Origin: Lysobacter antibioticus
GTDB taxonomy: Bacteria > Pseudomonadota > Gammaproteobacteria > Xanthomonadales > Xanthomonadaceae
Length of the DNA stretch: 64,000 nucleotides
Direction of reading: 5' to 3'
Assembly (NCBI RefSeq): GCF_001442535.1
Contig: NZ_CP013141.1
Coordinates: forward strand, 3,265,735-3,329,734
Shown here: positions 36,642-46,401 of the stretch, piece by piece
Numbering within the stretch: the first letter of the stretch is position 1
Layout: every line of letters starts with the position of its first letter
Translations under genes and position numbers: made by a program
Notes under the pieces: model-generated
The model's database searches: none
Seen by the model: only the letters and a program-made list of their open reading frames with translations
Told to the model about the DNA's origin: nothing

Positions 36642-37796
36642 TCACAACGCTGCGGGTTGCTGCTGAGTCACGCAATGCACCATACCGCCATTGCGGTACA
36701 GGTTGCGCACGTCGATCCCGACGACGGTCCGGCCCGGATAGAGCCGTTGCAGGATCGACTTCGCCACGGCGTCGTTCGGGTCCTTGTACTCCGGAACGAG
36801 CACCACGGTATTACCAACGTAGTAGTTCACGTACGAGCCCTGGTATCCCAGGTCGTAGCCATAGCTGGTGACGACATCGCGCGCGGTCAGCGGCAGTTGC
36901 ACGAAACCATAGGGCGCGCCGTCGATATCGGTGGCCCGGTAGAGGCGGTCGATGTCGCCCGCCGGCAGGCCCCAATCCTTCAAGTCGCTGCGGCTCATGG
37001 TGACGATGACCTTCGGCGTGCCGAAACGGGCGAAGCCGTCGATGTGCATGTCGGTGATGTCGTCCTTGCCGCCGGGCGCGCCGTCGAGCCAGATGAACTT
37101 GTCGACGCCAAGTTGCTCGGCGAGCACGGCTTCCAGCTCCGCCTCGGTGATGTCCGGGTTGCGGTTCGGTTCCAGGATCGAACTGCGGGTCGCCATCAGC
37201 ACGCCGCGCCCGTCGGTCTCGATCGAACCGCCTTCCAGAACGACGTCGTTGAGATCGATCCGCGCCATGCCCAATTGCCCGGCCACGGCGACCGGAACGC
37301 CATCGTCCTTGCGGTAAGGCGCATCGAAGCCCCAACCGTTGAAGCCCCAGTCGGCGATCTTGAGTCGGTCGTTCGCGTCGTAGACGAAGATCGGGCCGTT
37401 GTCGCGCACCCAGACGTCGTCGGTCTGGCGGATCAGGAAGCTCACCTTCGCCAGGGACACCCCGGCGGCGGCCAACTTGTTGCGGACGCGCGTTTGTTCG
37501 TTGGCGTCGTAGACGATGATGTGCACGTTTTCGCTGCGCACCAACGCCTGGGTCATGGCGATCCAGGTCGGCTCGATCCGGTCGCGATAGGTCCGGCCAT
37601 AGGTATAGGCATGCGGCCATTGCAGCCAGGTGCCTTCATGGCGCGCGGTCTCGTCCGGCATGTAGCCCGATGCCGTGCGGGCGTGGGCGCCGCCGGCCGC
37701 CGCCAGGGCGACCGCCAGCAGGGCGCCGGTCATGAGCTTGTGCCAGCCCGGGACGGGCAGGGCGGATGCGTTCGAAAAGCGCGAATCGGCTTGCAT
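36642..37796 (-). CDS. Exported agmatine deiminase / peptidyl-arginine deiminase family protein
   Basis: The 384-residue protein belongs to the PF04371-type guanidino-group-modifying fold. Motifs are MPDETARHEGTWLQWPH, TDDVWVRDNGPIFV, LEGGSIETDGRGVLMATRSSIL, DITDMHIDGFARF and the catalytic Cys in GGMVHCVTQQQP. Agmatine deiminases make N-carbamoylputrescine in the cytoplasm, but this protein has an N-terminal hydrophobic segment ending AGGAHA, which predicts export. The signal starts rather far in (after about 20 residues), so the real start may be the internal ATG of MTGALLAVAL. It lies 80 bases downstream of the histidine kinase gene on the same strand. Confidence 0.88.
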   Translation of the reverse strand: MQADSRFSNASALPVPGWHKLMTGALLAVALAAAGGAHARTASGYMPDETARHEGTWLQWPHAYTYGRTYRDRIEPTWIAMTQALVRSENVHIIVYDANEQTRVRNKLAAAGVSLAKVSFLIRQTDDVWVRDNGPIFVYDANDRLKIADWGFNGWGFDAPYRKDDGVPVAVAGQLGMARIDLNDVVLEGGSIETDGRGVLMATRSSILEPNRNPDITEAELEAVLAEQLGVDKFIWLDGAPGGKDDITDMHIDGFARFGTPKVIVTMSRSDLKDWGLPAGDIDRLYRATDIDGAPYGFVQLPLTARDVVTSYGYDLGYQGSYVNYYVGNTVVLVPEYKDPNDAVAKSILQRLYPGRTVVGIDVRNLYRNGGMVHCVTQQQPAAL

Positions 37797-37876
37797 TGCG
37801 ATGGTCTCCAGGCCCCCGGGCGGGGCGTGCGGAGAGGCAATCTACGGGGCGAACCTGACATTCAGCTGATACCGGG

Positions 37877-39109
37877 TTAGAGCCGGAGAATCGCCCGGGC
37901 GCCTCCGCCGGTGCGGTTCTCCAGGCGCAGCCGGCCGCCATGCAATTGCGCGATGTGCTGCACGATGGACAGGCCCAGCCCGGAGCCCGGGCTGGCGGCA
38001 CGGGCCACGAACGGCTCGGTGAGCTGTTGCATGAGCTCGGCGGGGAAACCGCTGCCGCGGTCTTCGACGACGACGGTCCGGTCGCGCACGGTCACCGCGA
38101 CCGGCTCGTGCGCGCGGTCGGCAGTTCCATGCGCCAAGGCGTTTTCGACCAGATTGCGTACCGCGATCTGCACCAGCCGCGGGTCGGCCTGGATCACCGA
38201 TTCGCTGGCATCCAGCGACACCGAACCGTCCTCGGGCAGGACCGCTTCGACCAGCAGATCCAGACGAACCTGTTCGGCCGCGACCTGGGCGTTCGCCGAA
38301 TCGAGCCGCGCCAGCAACAGCAGTTTGTCGACCAGGCCCGCGGTCTGCGCGGCGATCCGATTGACGCGGCCGAGCGTCTGCGTCGGCGGCGCTTCGCCGG
38401 CGTCGGCCGATTCGCAAAGCGCCAGCAGGCCGGCCACCGGCGTGCGCAACTCATGCGCCGCCGCGGCGATGAAGCGCTCCTGCATTTCGAACGATTGCAC
38501 GACCGGCCGCAGCGAACGACGGGCGAGGGCGTTGCCGACCAGCACGCCGATCGCGGCGAGCACGGCGACGACCAGCAAGGTCCAGCGGACGAAGGCGGCC
38601 TGCGCGGCATCGCGTGCGCCCGGGTCGGCCACCACCAGGATCGCGGCGATGGGCCGATCGGCATGGTCGTAGGTGAGCTTGGCCTGCAATCGATAAGGCC
38701 TGCCGCGACGATCCCGCCCGTCGTCGGCGAAATCGCCATCGCGCAAGACCGAAGCGGCCAGAGCGGCGGGGGAGGCCAAATCGAAATGAGGCTGTGCGGG
38801 CTGCAGCAGTACCCGGTTCGGCGGTCCGGGGGCGATGACCCAGACGTCGCTGCCGGCATCCAGTACGCCGGGCTCTTTGCGCAAGACTTCATCGTGGAAG
38901 ACGCCGCGCTCGTCGAACCAGGTGAGTCCGTAGATCGCCGTGGCGCGAAGCTGCATCCGCGATTCGAAATCGAGTTGGCTCAGACGCGCATGCACGCCGA
39001 TGGCCACGATGCATAGCGTCGCGACGCACAGCAGCCAGGCCAGGGTCCAGCCTGCGGTCAAACGCAGGTGGAGGCTGCGCAGCGCCTGCTCACGGCTTCG
39101 TCGCGGCAT
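37877..39109 (-). CDS. Sensor histidine kinase, two-membrane-segment type
   Basis: The 410-residue kinase has membrane segments at about 20-42 and 173-195, enclosing a periplasmic sensor of about 130 residues. There is a short HAMP-like linker (LARRSLRPVVQSFEMQERF) and a dimerisation box AAAAHELRTPVAGLLAL with His219. The ATPase boxes are QIAVRNLVENALAHG (N), VVEDRGSGFP (G1) and GSGLGLSIVQHIAQLHGG (G2). It overlaps the response regulator gene by 20 bases and forms a two-component pair with it. The fold resembles QseC/PmrB-type sensors; the stimulus is unknown. Confidence 0.93.
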   Translation of the reverse strand: MPRRSREQALRSLHLRLTAGWTLAWLLCVATLCIVAIGVHARLSQLDFESRMQLRATAIYGLTWFDERGVFHDEVLRKEPGVLDAGSDVWVIAPGPPNRVLLQPAQPHFDLASPAALAASVLRDGDFADDGRDRRGRPYRLQAKLTYDHADRPIAAILVVADPGARDAAQAAFVRWTLLVVAVLAAIGVLVGNALARRSLRPVVQSFEMQERFIAAAAHELRTPVAGLLALCESADAGEAPPTQTLGRVNRIAAQTAGLVDKLLLLARLDSANAQVAAEQVRLDLLVEAVLPEDGSVSLDASESVIQADPRLVQIAVRNLVENALAHGTADRAHEPVAVTVRDRTVVVEDRGSGFPAELMQQLTEPFVARAASPGSGLGLSIVQHIAQLHGGRLRLENRTGGGARAILRL

Positions 39110-39770
39110 CCGGCGCTTCCAGCAGATAGCCGGCGCCGCGGATCGTGCGCAGCAGCGCAGGAGCGCCGAGCTTGCGGCGCAGCGCCGCGACGATCACTTC
39201 TTCGGCGTTCGAGGCAGGTTCGTGGCTTTCGCCCCAGCAACCGGCGATGATGTCGCCGCGCGAGACCACGCGGCCGGCACGCTCGGCCAGCAACTGCAGC
39301 AAGGCGAACTCCTTCGGGCGCAGCGGCAGCAGCACCCCGCGGCGCCGGACCTCGCGACGGCCGAGGTCGACCTCCAGATCCGACACCCGCACGATGCTGG
39401 GGCGGATGTCCCCACTGCGGCGGGCGATGGCCGATATGCGGGCCATCAGCTCGTCCATCGAAAAGGGTTTCACCAGATAGTCGTCGGCGCCGTTGGCGAA
39501 ACCGTCGATACGGTCTTCAACTCGGTCGCAGGCGGTGAGAAACAAGGCCGGCGTCGACACGCCGCGTTCGCGCCATTGCCGCAACAGCGACAGGCCATCG
39601 CCATCCGGCAGCAGGCGGTCGAGCACGAAGGCATCGTAGGCATACGAACGCACGAACGATTCCGCCGTGCCGCGATCGGCCGCCTCGTCGACCGCATGCC
39701 CATGCGAGCGCAGGCGCCCGGCAACGGCCCGGCGCAAATCGGCTTGATCTTCGAGGACGAGCAGGCGCAT
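39090..39770 (-). CDS. OmpR/PhoB-family response regulator
   Basis: The 226-residue protein has a receiver domain (LLVLEDQADL, phospho-acceptor Asp51 in FVLDRLLPDGDG, FLTACD, DYLVKPF). A winged-helix DNA-binding domain follows (LEVDLGRREVRRRGVLLPLRPKEFALL, VIVAALRRKLG, IRGAGYLLE). The second acidic pocket residue is Asp8 after Glu7. It is the first gene of the operon with the overlapping kinase. Confidence 0.95.
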   Translation of the reverse strand: MRLLVLEDQADLRRAVAGRLRSHGHAVDEAADRGTAESFVRSYAYDAFVLDRLLPDGDGLSLLRQWRERGVSTPALFLTACDRVEDRIDGFANGADDYLVKPFSMDELMARISAIARRSGDIRPSIVRVSDLEVDLGRREVRRRGVLLPLRPKEFALLQLLAERAGRVVSRGDIIAGCWGESHEPASNAEEVIVAALRRKLGAPALLRTIRGAGYLLEAPDAATKP

Positions 39771-40105
39771 GGCGTTAGGCTACTACAGGGCGCTGGCGCG
39801 GATCGTCGGGCAGCACCGGCCTCGCGCCATGGGCCGGTCGACGACCTCGCCCATTCGGCCGTGTCGATACGAACCCAGGCAAGGCGCGGCTGATTCGCGG
39901 CGCTGCGGTGCCGGGCCATCGCCGCCGCGGGCGGTGGGGGCCGCGGTCGGGCCGCCCAGCCTGAATGATCGAGCCTGGACAATTGCGATGGTTTGCCATA
40001 AGAGAGGACCGTAGGTGCTGCGCTAGCGCTATCTGAACCAAGCAGGGTGCCGATGCTGCCCGCTATCGCCAGCGGGGGCGACGAGATCCCGGCCAAGGGG
40101 GTTGC
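39771..40105. other. Divergent intergenic region
   Basis: These 335 bases separate the response regulator (minus) and the hybrid kinase (plus). No gene, hairpin or repeated motif was recognised apart from the AAGGGGG ribosome site at 40094-40100. Both promoters should lie here. Confidence 0.5.
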
Positions 40106-43100
40106 TTGAATCAGCTGAAGATCGACACAAGGCTCAGGTTGCTGGTCGCGGTCTCGTGTCTGTTCGTCATGATCGCGGGCGCCGCGGGCATCCTCGGGCT
40201 GCGCAGCGTGATGCAGCGGCTGGACACCGTCTACGAAGACCGGACGCTGGCTCTTGGGCACCTGTCCGCGGTTCTGGAAAGCGCCCAGGCCCTGAGGGTT
40301 CATCTCCACGGCGAGCTGCCGGCGCCCGAGTCTTCCTCGTCGAAGGCCGGCGCCTCCATTGGTTTGCGCAGCGAACGTTGGCGCGCCTATATGGCGACCC
40401 GCATGACCGCGGAGGAGCGGGGGCTGGCCATCCAGGCCGATAAGCAAGTCGGCTTGCTGGCGCGCGACGCCGACGCAGTCGCCCTTGCCGGCCAGCGCCG
40501 AGACGCGCCGGGCTCCGAGACGGCCAGGTTCGGCGCATCCCTGGATGCGCTGATCGCCGATCTGCACAGTTTGATCGAACTGCAACCGCGAGTCGCCAAG
40601 CAACAGCAGCGGGCGGCGCAACAGGACTTCGCCGTGGTCGTCGCGGTCATTACGATCTCGATCCTCGCCTGTCTGTTGGTCGGCATGATGCTGTCGTGGC
40701 TGCTGATGCGGGCCTTGCGCAAGCAGCGGCTTTCGCAGCGCCTGATCCAGGAGGTGATCGACGAGTATCCGGCCATCGTCTTCGTCAAGGACATGCTCGG
40801 GCGCCTGATTCTCACCAACCGCGCCTATGAGCGATTCTTCGCCCTTCCGCGCGGCGCGGCGCTCGGAAAGACCGATTTCGACATCATTCCGCACGACGCC
40901 GCCCTGCGGGTGCGCGCCAACGATGCCGAAGTGCTGTCGACCGGCGGGATCAAGGAAGTCGAGGAAGAAGTGCTCGGGGCCGACGGGCCGCGCATCTTCC
41001 AGAGCACCAAGTTTCCGTTGACCGACGATGCCGGAGTCCCTCATTCGATCTGCGGCATCGCCGTCGACATCACCGATCGCCGTGAAGCCGAAAAGTGCGC
41101 CGATAAAGCCACCGAGCAATTGCGTGCGCTGTGGGACCGGTCGCCCGACTGCTATCTGTTCATTACTCACGAAGGCATCGTCGATGTGAACGAAGCGGCG
41201 GTGAAGTTGTACGGCGTGTCGTCGAAGACGGATCTGATCGGTCGTCGCCTGTCGGATCCGCTGATCAGCCCGGCGACTCAGCCGGGCGGACAGGACAGCA
41301 TCGAGCTGGGCGCCAGGACGCGCGCTTTCGTACTGGGGCGGCTGGTCAGCGGGGGCGACCCACCGCTGCCGGAGGGCCTGACCGCACACATCGAAGGCGA
41401 TGTGGTGCACGTGCAATGGCAGCATTTGCGCGGCGGAAAGACGCCGTTCTTCGCCGAAATCGTGATGCACGGAATACAATTGCGCAATCAGGACGGCGTG
41501 TTGGCGATCGTGCGCGATGTGACCCGGCGAAAACTCGCCGAAGATTCGCTGAAAGAGAGCGAGGCCTTCAACAAACTGCTGTTCCAGGGTTCGCATCGGG
41601 CCATGGTGGTCTACGACCCGGGCGGCGCGGGCTTCATCGACTGCAACGAAGCCGCGGTGAAGGTGTACGGCTATGCCCGTCGCGAAGAAGTCCTGGGCAA
41701 GACGCCGCTCGATGTGTCGGACCCGACTCAGTACGATGGGACCGACTCGGCGACGGCCATCGAGCGTTACGATCGAGCCGCGCTGACCAAGGGCATGGAG
41801 ACCTTCGAGTGGCGGCATCGGCGGCCGAACGGCGAAACCTGGGATGCCATGGTTCACTTGATGGCCTTCAGCCATCGCGGAAAGCAGATACTGCAATTCA
41901 CGCTCGACGACGTCACTGAGAGCCGACGCTCCGAAGCCGCGCTGCGCGAGAGCGAGGAGCGCCTGAGCCTGGCCATCGAAGGCGGCGATCTGGCGACCTG
42001 GCAGTACGATATGAAGACCGCGAAGTTAACCGGTTCGGATCGTAACTTCGCGATGTTCGGCATTCCCGGCGATGCGCCTATTTCGATCGAGGGATTCTAC
42101 GAACTGGTTCACCGTAAAGACCGGGCGCACTTGGAAGCCGCGATCCAGGAAGCCAAGCGTACAGGTCGGATCTCGGCCGAGTATCGGGTGTTTTTGCCGA
42201 CGGGCGAGACGCGCTGGCTGGCAACGCGCGGGCGCATCTATTTTGATGCCGATGGCGGCCCCCTGCATGTCAGCGGTACTACCCAGGATGTCACCGCATT
42301 GATGCAGGCGAAGGAGGACCTGAGTCAGGCCAAGGCCGCGGCCGATGCGGCCAATGCGGCTAAGAGCCAGTTCCTCGCCAACATGAGCCACGAGATCCGC
42401 ACGCCGATGAACGCCATTCTCGGCATGTCCCATCTCGCGCTGAAGGACAGCGCCGACCCGGCGCAGCGCGCCTACCTCGACAAGATCCAGCGCGCAGGCC
42501 AGCACCTGCTCAGCATCATCAGCGACATCCTGGATATCTCCAAGGTCGAGGCCGGCAAGCTGACCATCGAGCAATCGTACTTCACGCTATCGCAGCTATT
42601 GGGCGACGTCGCGAGCGTAGTCGGGGACAAAGTCGAGGAAAAGGGCCTGCAGATCCAATTCGATGTCGCGTCGGACGTGCCCGCGGCGCTCATGGGCGAC
42701 CGCTTGCGTCTGGGCCAGGTGCTGATCAACTACGCCACCAACGCGGTCAAGTTCACCGACCGCGGCGGGATCCGCATATCGGTCGGAGTCGACCAACGCG
42801 ACGAGCGCGACATGCTGCTGCGTTTCACTGTGCGTGATACGGGCATCGGCCTGGATCTCGACCAGGTCGGCTTGATCTTCGAAGCCTTTCAGCAGGGCGA
42901 TAGCTCCACCACGCGCAAGTACGAGGGCGCCGGGCTGGGCCTGGCGATCTGCAAGAACCTGGTGGAGCTGATGGGGGGCGAGGTGGGGGTCGACAGCGAG
43001 CTCGGCCGCGGCAGCACCTTCTGGTTTACCGCACGATTAGGTCGCGGCGAATTGCAACTCGACGCCGAGGAACTGCCTGCGACGGTACGAGGCAGGCGCA

Positions 43101-43891
43101 TCCTGGTCGCCGAATGCCACGGCGAACTGTCGCGGATGCTGACCGGCATGGGGTTCACGGTCGCGACCGTCTGCGACGGCAGGAGCGTGCTGGCCGCCTT
43201 CAAGTCGTCGCTGGAATCCGAAAGACCGTTCGATGTCGTGGTCCTGGACCTGGATATCCCGCGCCTCGACGGGCCGTCGGTGGTGGAGCGCATCCGAGCC
43301 TACGCACCGTCGCGGGCGATCCGTCTCATCGCGGTCGCTAGCGCCAAACGCATGGAGTCGGTAATGCAGACCGGGGACGTGGGCGGTGTGCGGCTGATCA
43401 AACCGATCGAACCTTCGCGGATGATCGATTCGGTGGTCGGCATGATCGGAGCTTCGGAAGAGGCTCCCGCGGGTCCGACCCAGGAGGAGGGCGGGCACGG
43501 CGCGCTGATCGGCAGGCGCGTGCTGTTGGTGGAAGACAACGATTTCAACCAGGAAGTGGCGAGGGCGGTCCTGAGCGATGCCGGATTGCAGGTCGACGTG
43601 GCCGACGACGGCGCCATCGCGGTCGGCATGGCCCAGGCCCAGGCTTACGACATCATCCTGATGGATATGCAGATGCCGGTGATGGATGGGCTGACCGCGA
43701 CCCGGGAAATACGCCGGCTGCTGCCGGAGCCCAGAGTCCCGATTCTGGCGATGACGGCCAACGTGATGCAGGAAGACCGCAAACGCTGCGCCGATGCGGG
43801 CATGGACGATTTCGTCGCCAAACCGATCGATCCCGACGAATTGCTGGACTTGCTGGCCGAGTGGATCGGCAGACACCAGCCGCGCGCCTGA
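40106..43891 (+). CDS. Hybrid sensor histidine kinase: membrane domain, four PAS, HisKA, HATPase, two receivers
   Basis: The 1261-residue protein starts at TTG 40106, placed 5 bases after AAGGGGG. Membrane segments lie near residues 10-30 and 173-197, enclosing a helical periplasmic domain. PAS-like domains follow at about 212-328, 335-480, 484-615 and 617-735 (for example [37 protein letters not shown]). HisKA carries His762 in [18 protein letters not shown]; ATPase boxes are [18 protein letters not shown] and [12 protein letters not shown]. Receiver 1 (Asp1048) has AECH where a Glu/Asp-Asp pair is expected, so it is partly degenerate. Receiver 2 (Asp1187 in [12 protein letters not shown]) is complete. 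No Hpt domain is present, so a separate Hpt such as the one at 49129 is needed to pass phosphate on. Confidence 0.95.
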   Translation: MNQLKIDTRLRLLVAVSCLFVMIAGAAGILGLRSVMQRLDTVYEDRTLALGHLSAVLESAQALRVHLHGELPAPESSSSKAGASIGLRSERWRAYMATRMTAEERGLAIQADKQVGLLARDADAVALAGQRRDAPGSETARFGASLDALIADLHSLIELQPRVAKQQQRAAQQDFAVVVAVITISILACLLVGMMLSWLLMRALRKQRLSQRLIQEVIDEYPAIVFVKDMLGRLILTNRAYERFFALPRGAALGKTDFDIIPHDAALRVRANDAEVLSTGGIKEVEEEVLGADGPRIFQSTKFPLTDDAGVPHSICGIAVDITDRREAEKCADKATEQLRALWDRSPDCYLFITHEGIVDVNEAAVKLYGVSSKTDLIGRRLSDPLISPATQPGGQDSIELGARTRAFVLGRLVSGGDPPLPEGLTAHIEGDVVHVQWQHLRGGKTPFFAEIVMHGIQLRNQDGVLAIVRDVTRRKLAEDSLKESEAFNKLLFQGSHRAMVVYDPGGAGFIDCNEAAVKVYGYARREEVLGKTPLDVSDPTQYDGTDSATAIERYDRAALTKGMETFEWRHRRPNGETWDAMVHLMAFSHRGKQILQFTLDDVTESRRSEAALRESEERLSLAIEGGDLATWQYDMKTAKLTGSDRNFAMFGIPGDAPISIEGFYELVHRKDRAHLEAAIQEAKRTGRISAEYRVFLPTGETRWLATRGRIYFDADGGPLHVSGTTQDVTALMQAKEDLSQAKAAADAANAAKSQFLANMSHEIRTPMNAILGMSHLALKDSADPAQRAYLDKIQRAGQHLLSIISDILDISKVEAGKLTIEQSYFTLSQLLGDVASVVGDKVEEKGLQIQFDVASDVPAALMGDRLRLGQVLINYATNAVKFTDRGGIRISVGVDQRDERDMLLRFTVRDTGIGLDLDQVGLIFEAFQQGDSSTTRKYEGAGLGLAICKNLVELMGGEVGVDSELGRGSTFWFTARLGRGELQLDAEELPATVRGRRILVAECHGELSRMLTGMGFTVATVCDGRSVLAAFKSSLESERPFDVVVLDLDIPRLDGPSVVERIRAYAPSRAIRLIAVASAKRMESVMQTGDVGGVRLIKPIEPSRMIDSVVGMIGASEEAPAGPTQEEGGHGALIGRRVLLVEDNDFNQEVARAVLSDAGLQVDVADDGAIAVGMAQAQAYDIILMDMQMPVMDGLTATREIRRLLPEPRVPILAMTANVMQEDRKRCADAGMDDFVAKPIDPDELLDLLAEWIGRHQPRA

Positions 43892-43947
43892 CTACGCAGG
43901 CGGCAGGCTCGGACCGGCGACGATGCGCCGCCGGCATCCGCACGCAA

Positions 43948-43975
43948 CAACCCCGGCCGAAGCCGGGGTTGCATC
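43948..43975. terminator. Bidirectional terminator between the hybrid kinase and the protease gene
   Basis: A perfect 10-base stem (CAACCCCGGC / GCCGGGGTTG) with a CGAA loop lies between two converging genes. No long T-run follows, so strength is uncertain. Confidence 0.65.
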
Positions 43976-44014
43976 AGCGCTCGTCGTGCGCGCCTTGTTC
44001 GCGGAACGCCACGG

Positions 44015-45862
44015 TCAGAAGGTGACGCTCCAACTGTTGATGTAGCCGGTATCGCCCTCGTAGTGATCGCCGACGCGCAGTTTCCAGGTGCCGTTGAGGG
44101 CCTCGCCCGACAGGTCGACGGTGTAGCTGGTCTTGACGTTGGCCGCGCCGTCCTGGCCGTTGTAGTTCTTCAGCGTATACACCGAGCCGTCCGGTGCGAT
44201 CAACGCGACCGACAAATCGCCGCGGTAGGAATGGACGATGTCGACGGAGACCGATGCGTTGCTCGGTGCGTTGCCGGTGCGTCCGGCGACCGCGATCGAG
44301 CTATAGCTGTAGTACAGGTCGTTGATCGCAACGTCGGTGGTGTTGCTGTAGGCCTTCACCGCATTGTCGACACCGCCGCCACCGCCGGCAACGCGGATCG
44401 CCTCGGCTACCGCGGCGTTGGCGTCGACCATGCCGCTGCCGCAACCGCCCGGACAGGCACCGGCAGCGAAGGCGCGCGCGGAGTCTTTAAGCGCTTGCTC
44501 CACCTGCGCCGGCGTCAACGGAGCTGCGACCGCCGATTGCATCAGCGCCACCACGCCGGCCACGTGCGGCGTCGCCATCGAGGTGCCCTGGCTGAATTTG
44601 TAGCCCTGTGCGACCTGCGCCTGAGCGCCGGTGTTCACCGTCGAAAGGATACCCCGTGCGGCATGGTTGACGTCGCAATAGGGTTCTTCGCCCAGAGCCA
44701 GAAAGCGGAGGTTCGGCGAACAGGTTTCGCCGCCCGGGGCGGCCACGTCGATCCTTGCGCCGTAGTTGGAGTAGAAGGCACGGTCGCCATTGTCGTCCGA
44801 GGCCGCGACCGAGATCACGTTGTTGCAGTTGCCCGGCGTATGATTCGCCACATCGTCGTTGTCGTTACCGGCCGCGATCACCACCGTAGTGCCGCGATTG
44901 ACCGCGGCGTTGATCGCATTCTGGTAGGTCGCCGAACATGCGCCGTCGCCGCCCAGACTCATGTTGATCACTTCGGCCGGGTTCGCATTGGCGGGAACGC
45001 CGGCGACCGCGCCACCGGACGCCCATACGATCGCATCGGCGATGTCGGCCGTCGTGCCGCCGCATTTTCCGAGGACTCGCACCGGAACGATACGCGAGCC
45101 ATAGGCCACGCCCGCTACGCCAGCGGCGTTGTTGGTCACCGCTGCGACGGTGCCGGCGACGTGGCTGCCGTGCCAGCTGGAGTTGGAGGCCCGCACTTGC
45201 CCGCATTCGCCCGCGAGGTACCAATCGCCCTGGTCGTTGGGATTGTTGTCGCGCCCATCGTTGTCGCGCGCACTGGCGGCATTGCTGATGAAGTCGTAGC
45301 CGGGCAGCACGTTGGCATTGAGTTCGGTGTGCGGAGTGATGCCGGTATCGAGCACGGCCACCACGGTGCCGGCGCCGGTCGATCGATCCCAGGCGGTGTT
45401 TGCGCGCAGGCCATTGGCCCCGAAGTAGTGCCATTGCTCGTTGTAGCGAGTGTCGTTTGGGGTCAGGGTCGGCATCATCCGACGATTGACCTCGACGTAC
45501 TCCACGTTCGGATCGGCAGCGAGCTCGCGCATGATCGTTTCCGCTTCGACGCGGTCCAGCTTGCCTGCGCTGACCAGGTCCGAGCCGACCGCGAGGCGAC
45601 GGACATGGCCGAGAGCGCGGGCCTTGCCGGCGATTCCGGCCTTGGCCACGCGATTGAGCGAACCCTTGACGTTGAGGGCATCGCGACGCTCAGCGGAGCC
45701 TTCGCGGTACTTGACGATAAAGCCGTCGTAGCCTTCCGGCGCCGTCAGGCCTGCGATATTCACCTTGCCCGCGAATGCCGGGGCTGCCATGGCGGACAAT
45801 GCCATCGCGGTAGCGACGGCCAGGAGATGGGCGCGTGGGCGCCGGCGGTTCACGATGGGCAT
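44015..45862 (-). CDS. Secreted subtilisin-like serine protease (S8) with C-terminal P domain
   Basis: This is a 615-residue preproenzyme. A signal peptide (LLAVATAMALSAMAAPAFA) precedes an inhibitor-like propeptide (YDGFIVKYREG, VEYVEVNRRM). The catalytic domain carries Asp172 in VAVLDTGITPH, His231 in SWHGSHVAGTVA and Ser428 in GTSMATPHVAG. The C-terminal about 100 residues form a proprotein-convertase P (homoB) domain (DIVHSYRGDLSVALIAPDGS, LNGTWKLRVGDHYEGDTG). I chose the ATG at 45862 because GAGGA lies at correct spacing; an in-frame ATG 30 bases upstream lacks it. Such proteases are exported enzymes of predatory Lysobacter and Xanthomonas. The gene is divergent from a LysR regulator. 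Confidence 0.95.
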   Translation of the reverse strand: MPIVNRRRPRAHLLAVATAMALSAMAAPAFAGKVNIAGLTAPEGYDGFIVKYREGSAERRDALNVKGSLNRVAKAGIAGKARALGHVRRLAVGSDLVSAGKLDRVEAETIMRELAADPNVEYVEVNRRMMPTLTPNDTRYNEQWHYFGANGLRANTAWDRSTGAGTVVAVLDTGITPHTELNANVLPGYDFISNAASARDNDGRDNNPNDQGDWYLAGECGQVRASNSSWHGSHVAGTVAAVTNNAAGVAGVAYGSRIVPVRVLGKCGGTTADIADAIVWASGGAVAGVPANANPAEVINMSLGGDGACSATYQNAINAAVNRGTTVVIAAGNDNDDVANHTPGNCNNVISVAASDDNGDRAFYSNYGARIDVAAPGGETCSPNLRFLALGEEPYCDVNHAARGILSTVNTGAQAQVAQGYKFSQGTSMATPHVAGVVALMQSAVAAPLTPAQVEQALKDSARAFAAGACPGGCGSGMVDANAAVAEAIRVAGGGGGVDNAVKAYSNTTDVAINDLYYSYSSIAVAGRTGNAPSNASVSVDIVHSYRGDLSVALIAPDGSVYTLKNYNGQDGAANVKTSYTVDLSGEALNGTWKLRVGDHYEGDTGYINSWSVTF

Positions 45863-46058
45863 GCGAGTAATCCTCAAGCTGCGTGGATACATCGATGGGA
45901 CTGCATGAATCGGGCTGTCCGGACGGGGCCGGAACGATGCGGGCCGGGGCGCCGATGCGACTGCGGAAGAGTCGGATGGCTTAAAGCGGGCTTGCCCCGA
46001 GCCGGGGTCAAAGCTGCAACAACGATCGGCAGCTGCATAGCCAATAGTCGGGAACGGC

Positions 46059-46079
46059 CGGTTGTCGAATTGACAACCG
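46059..46079. promoter_or_regulatory. Perfect inverted repeat, LysR-type operator candidate
   Basis: Arms CGGTTGTC and GACAACCG are separated by GAATT. The inner part TTGTC-N5-GACAA fits the T-N11-A dyad recognised by LysR-type regulators. It lies 197 bases from the protease ATG and 322 bases from the LysR ATG. Confidence 0.6.
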
Positions 46080-46137
46080 CGACGCGACCAAACGCATACG
46101 CACGGACATGGGCCTATGCGCGGGCGGCAGGAAGCGC

Positions 46138-46156
46138 CTAAGAACTTTCCCAATTC
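46138..46156 (+). promoter_or_regulatory. RcsB/BvgA-like box, copy 1
   Basis: The sequence CTAAGAACTTTCCCAATTC aligns without gaps to sites at 50243 and 50872 (shared CTAAGANYTTTCCYWATTC). The core TAAGA-N4/5-TTCC resembles boxes of NarL/LuxR-type response regulators. Confidence 0.55.
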
Positions 46157-46401
46157 AAATCGTGACCCTCATCGCATTAGTATCCGATCGAGTTAAGAAT
46201 TCGGTGAGGCGGGTCGGAACGAAGCCGACGCTCGCCTGTGCCGGTGAAGGCGATGCGGGGCACTCACTGCGATCGAGTCCGGTCGCGACGACTCGTCGTT
46301 CGGTCGCGAGTGTTCGGCTATGCCTGCTGCTTCTGTAAAGAACGAAGAAGCATCGCCGCAGCGAGACGCCGGGCAGGGCTGCATCGGCTTCCGCCTATTC
46401 G

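Larger units (their letters stand above)
45863..46401. other. Divergent intergenic region between protease and LysR genes
   Basis: These 539 bases hold no gene I can support. They contain a perfect inverted repeat at 46059-46079 and an RcsB-like box at 46138-46156, described separately. Confidence 0.6.
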
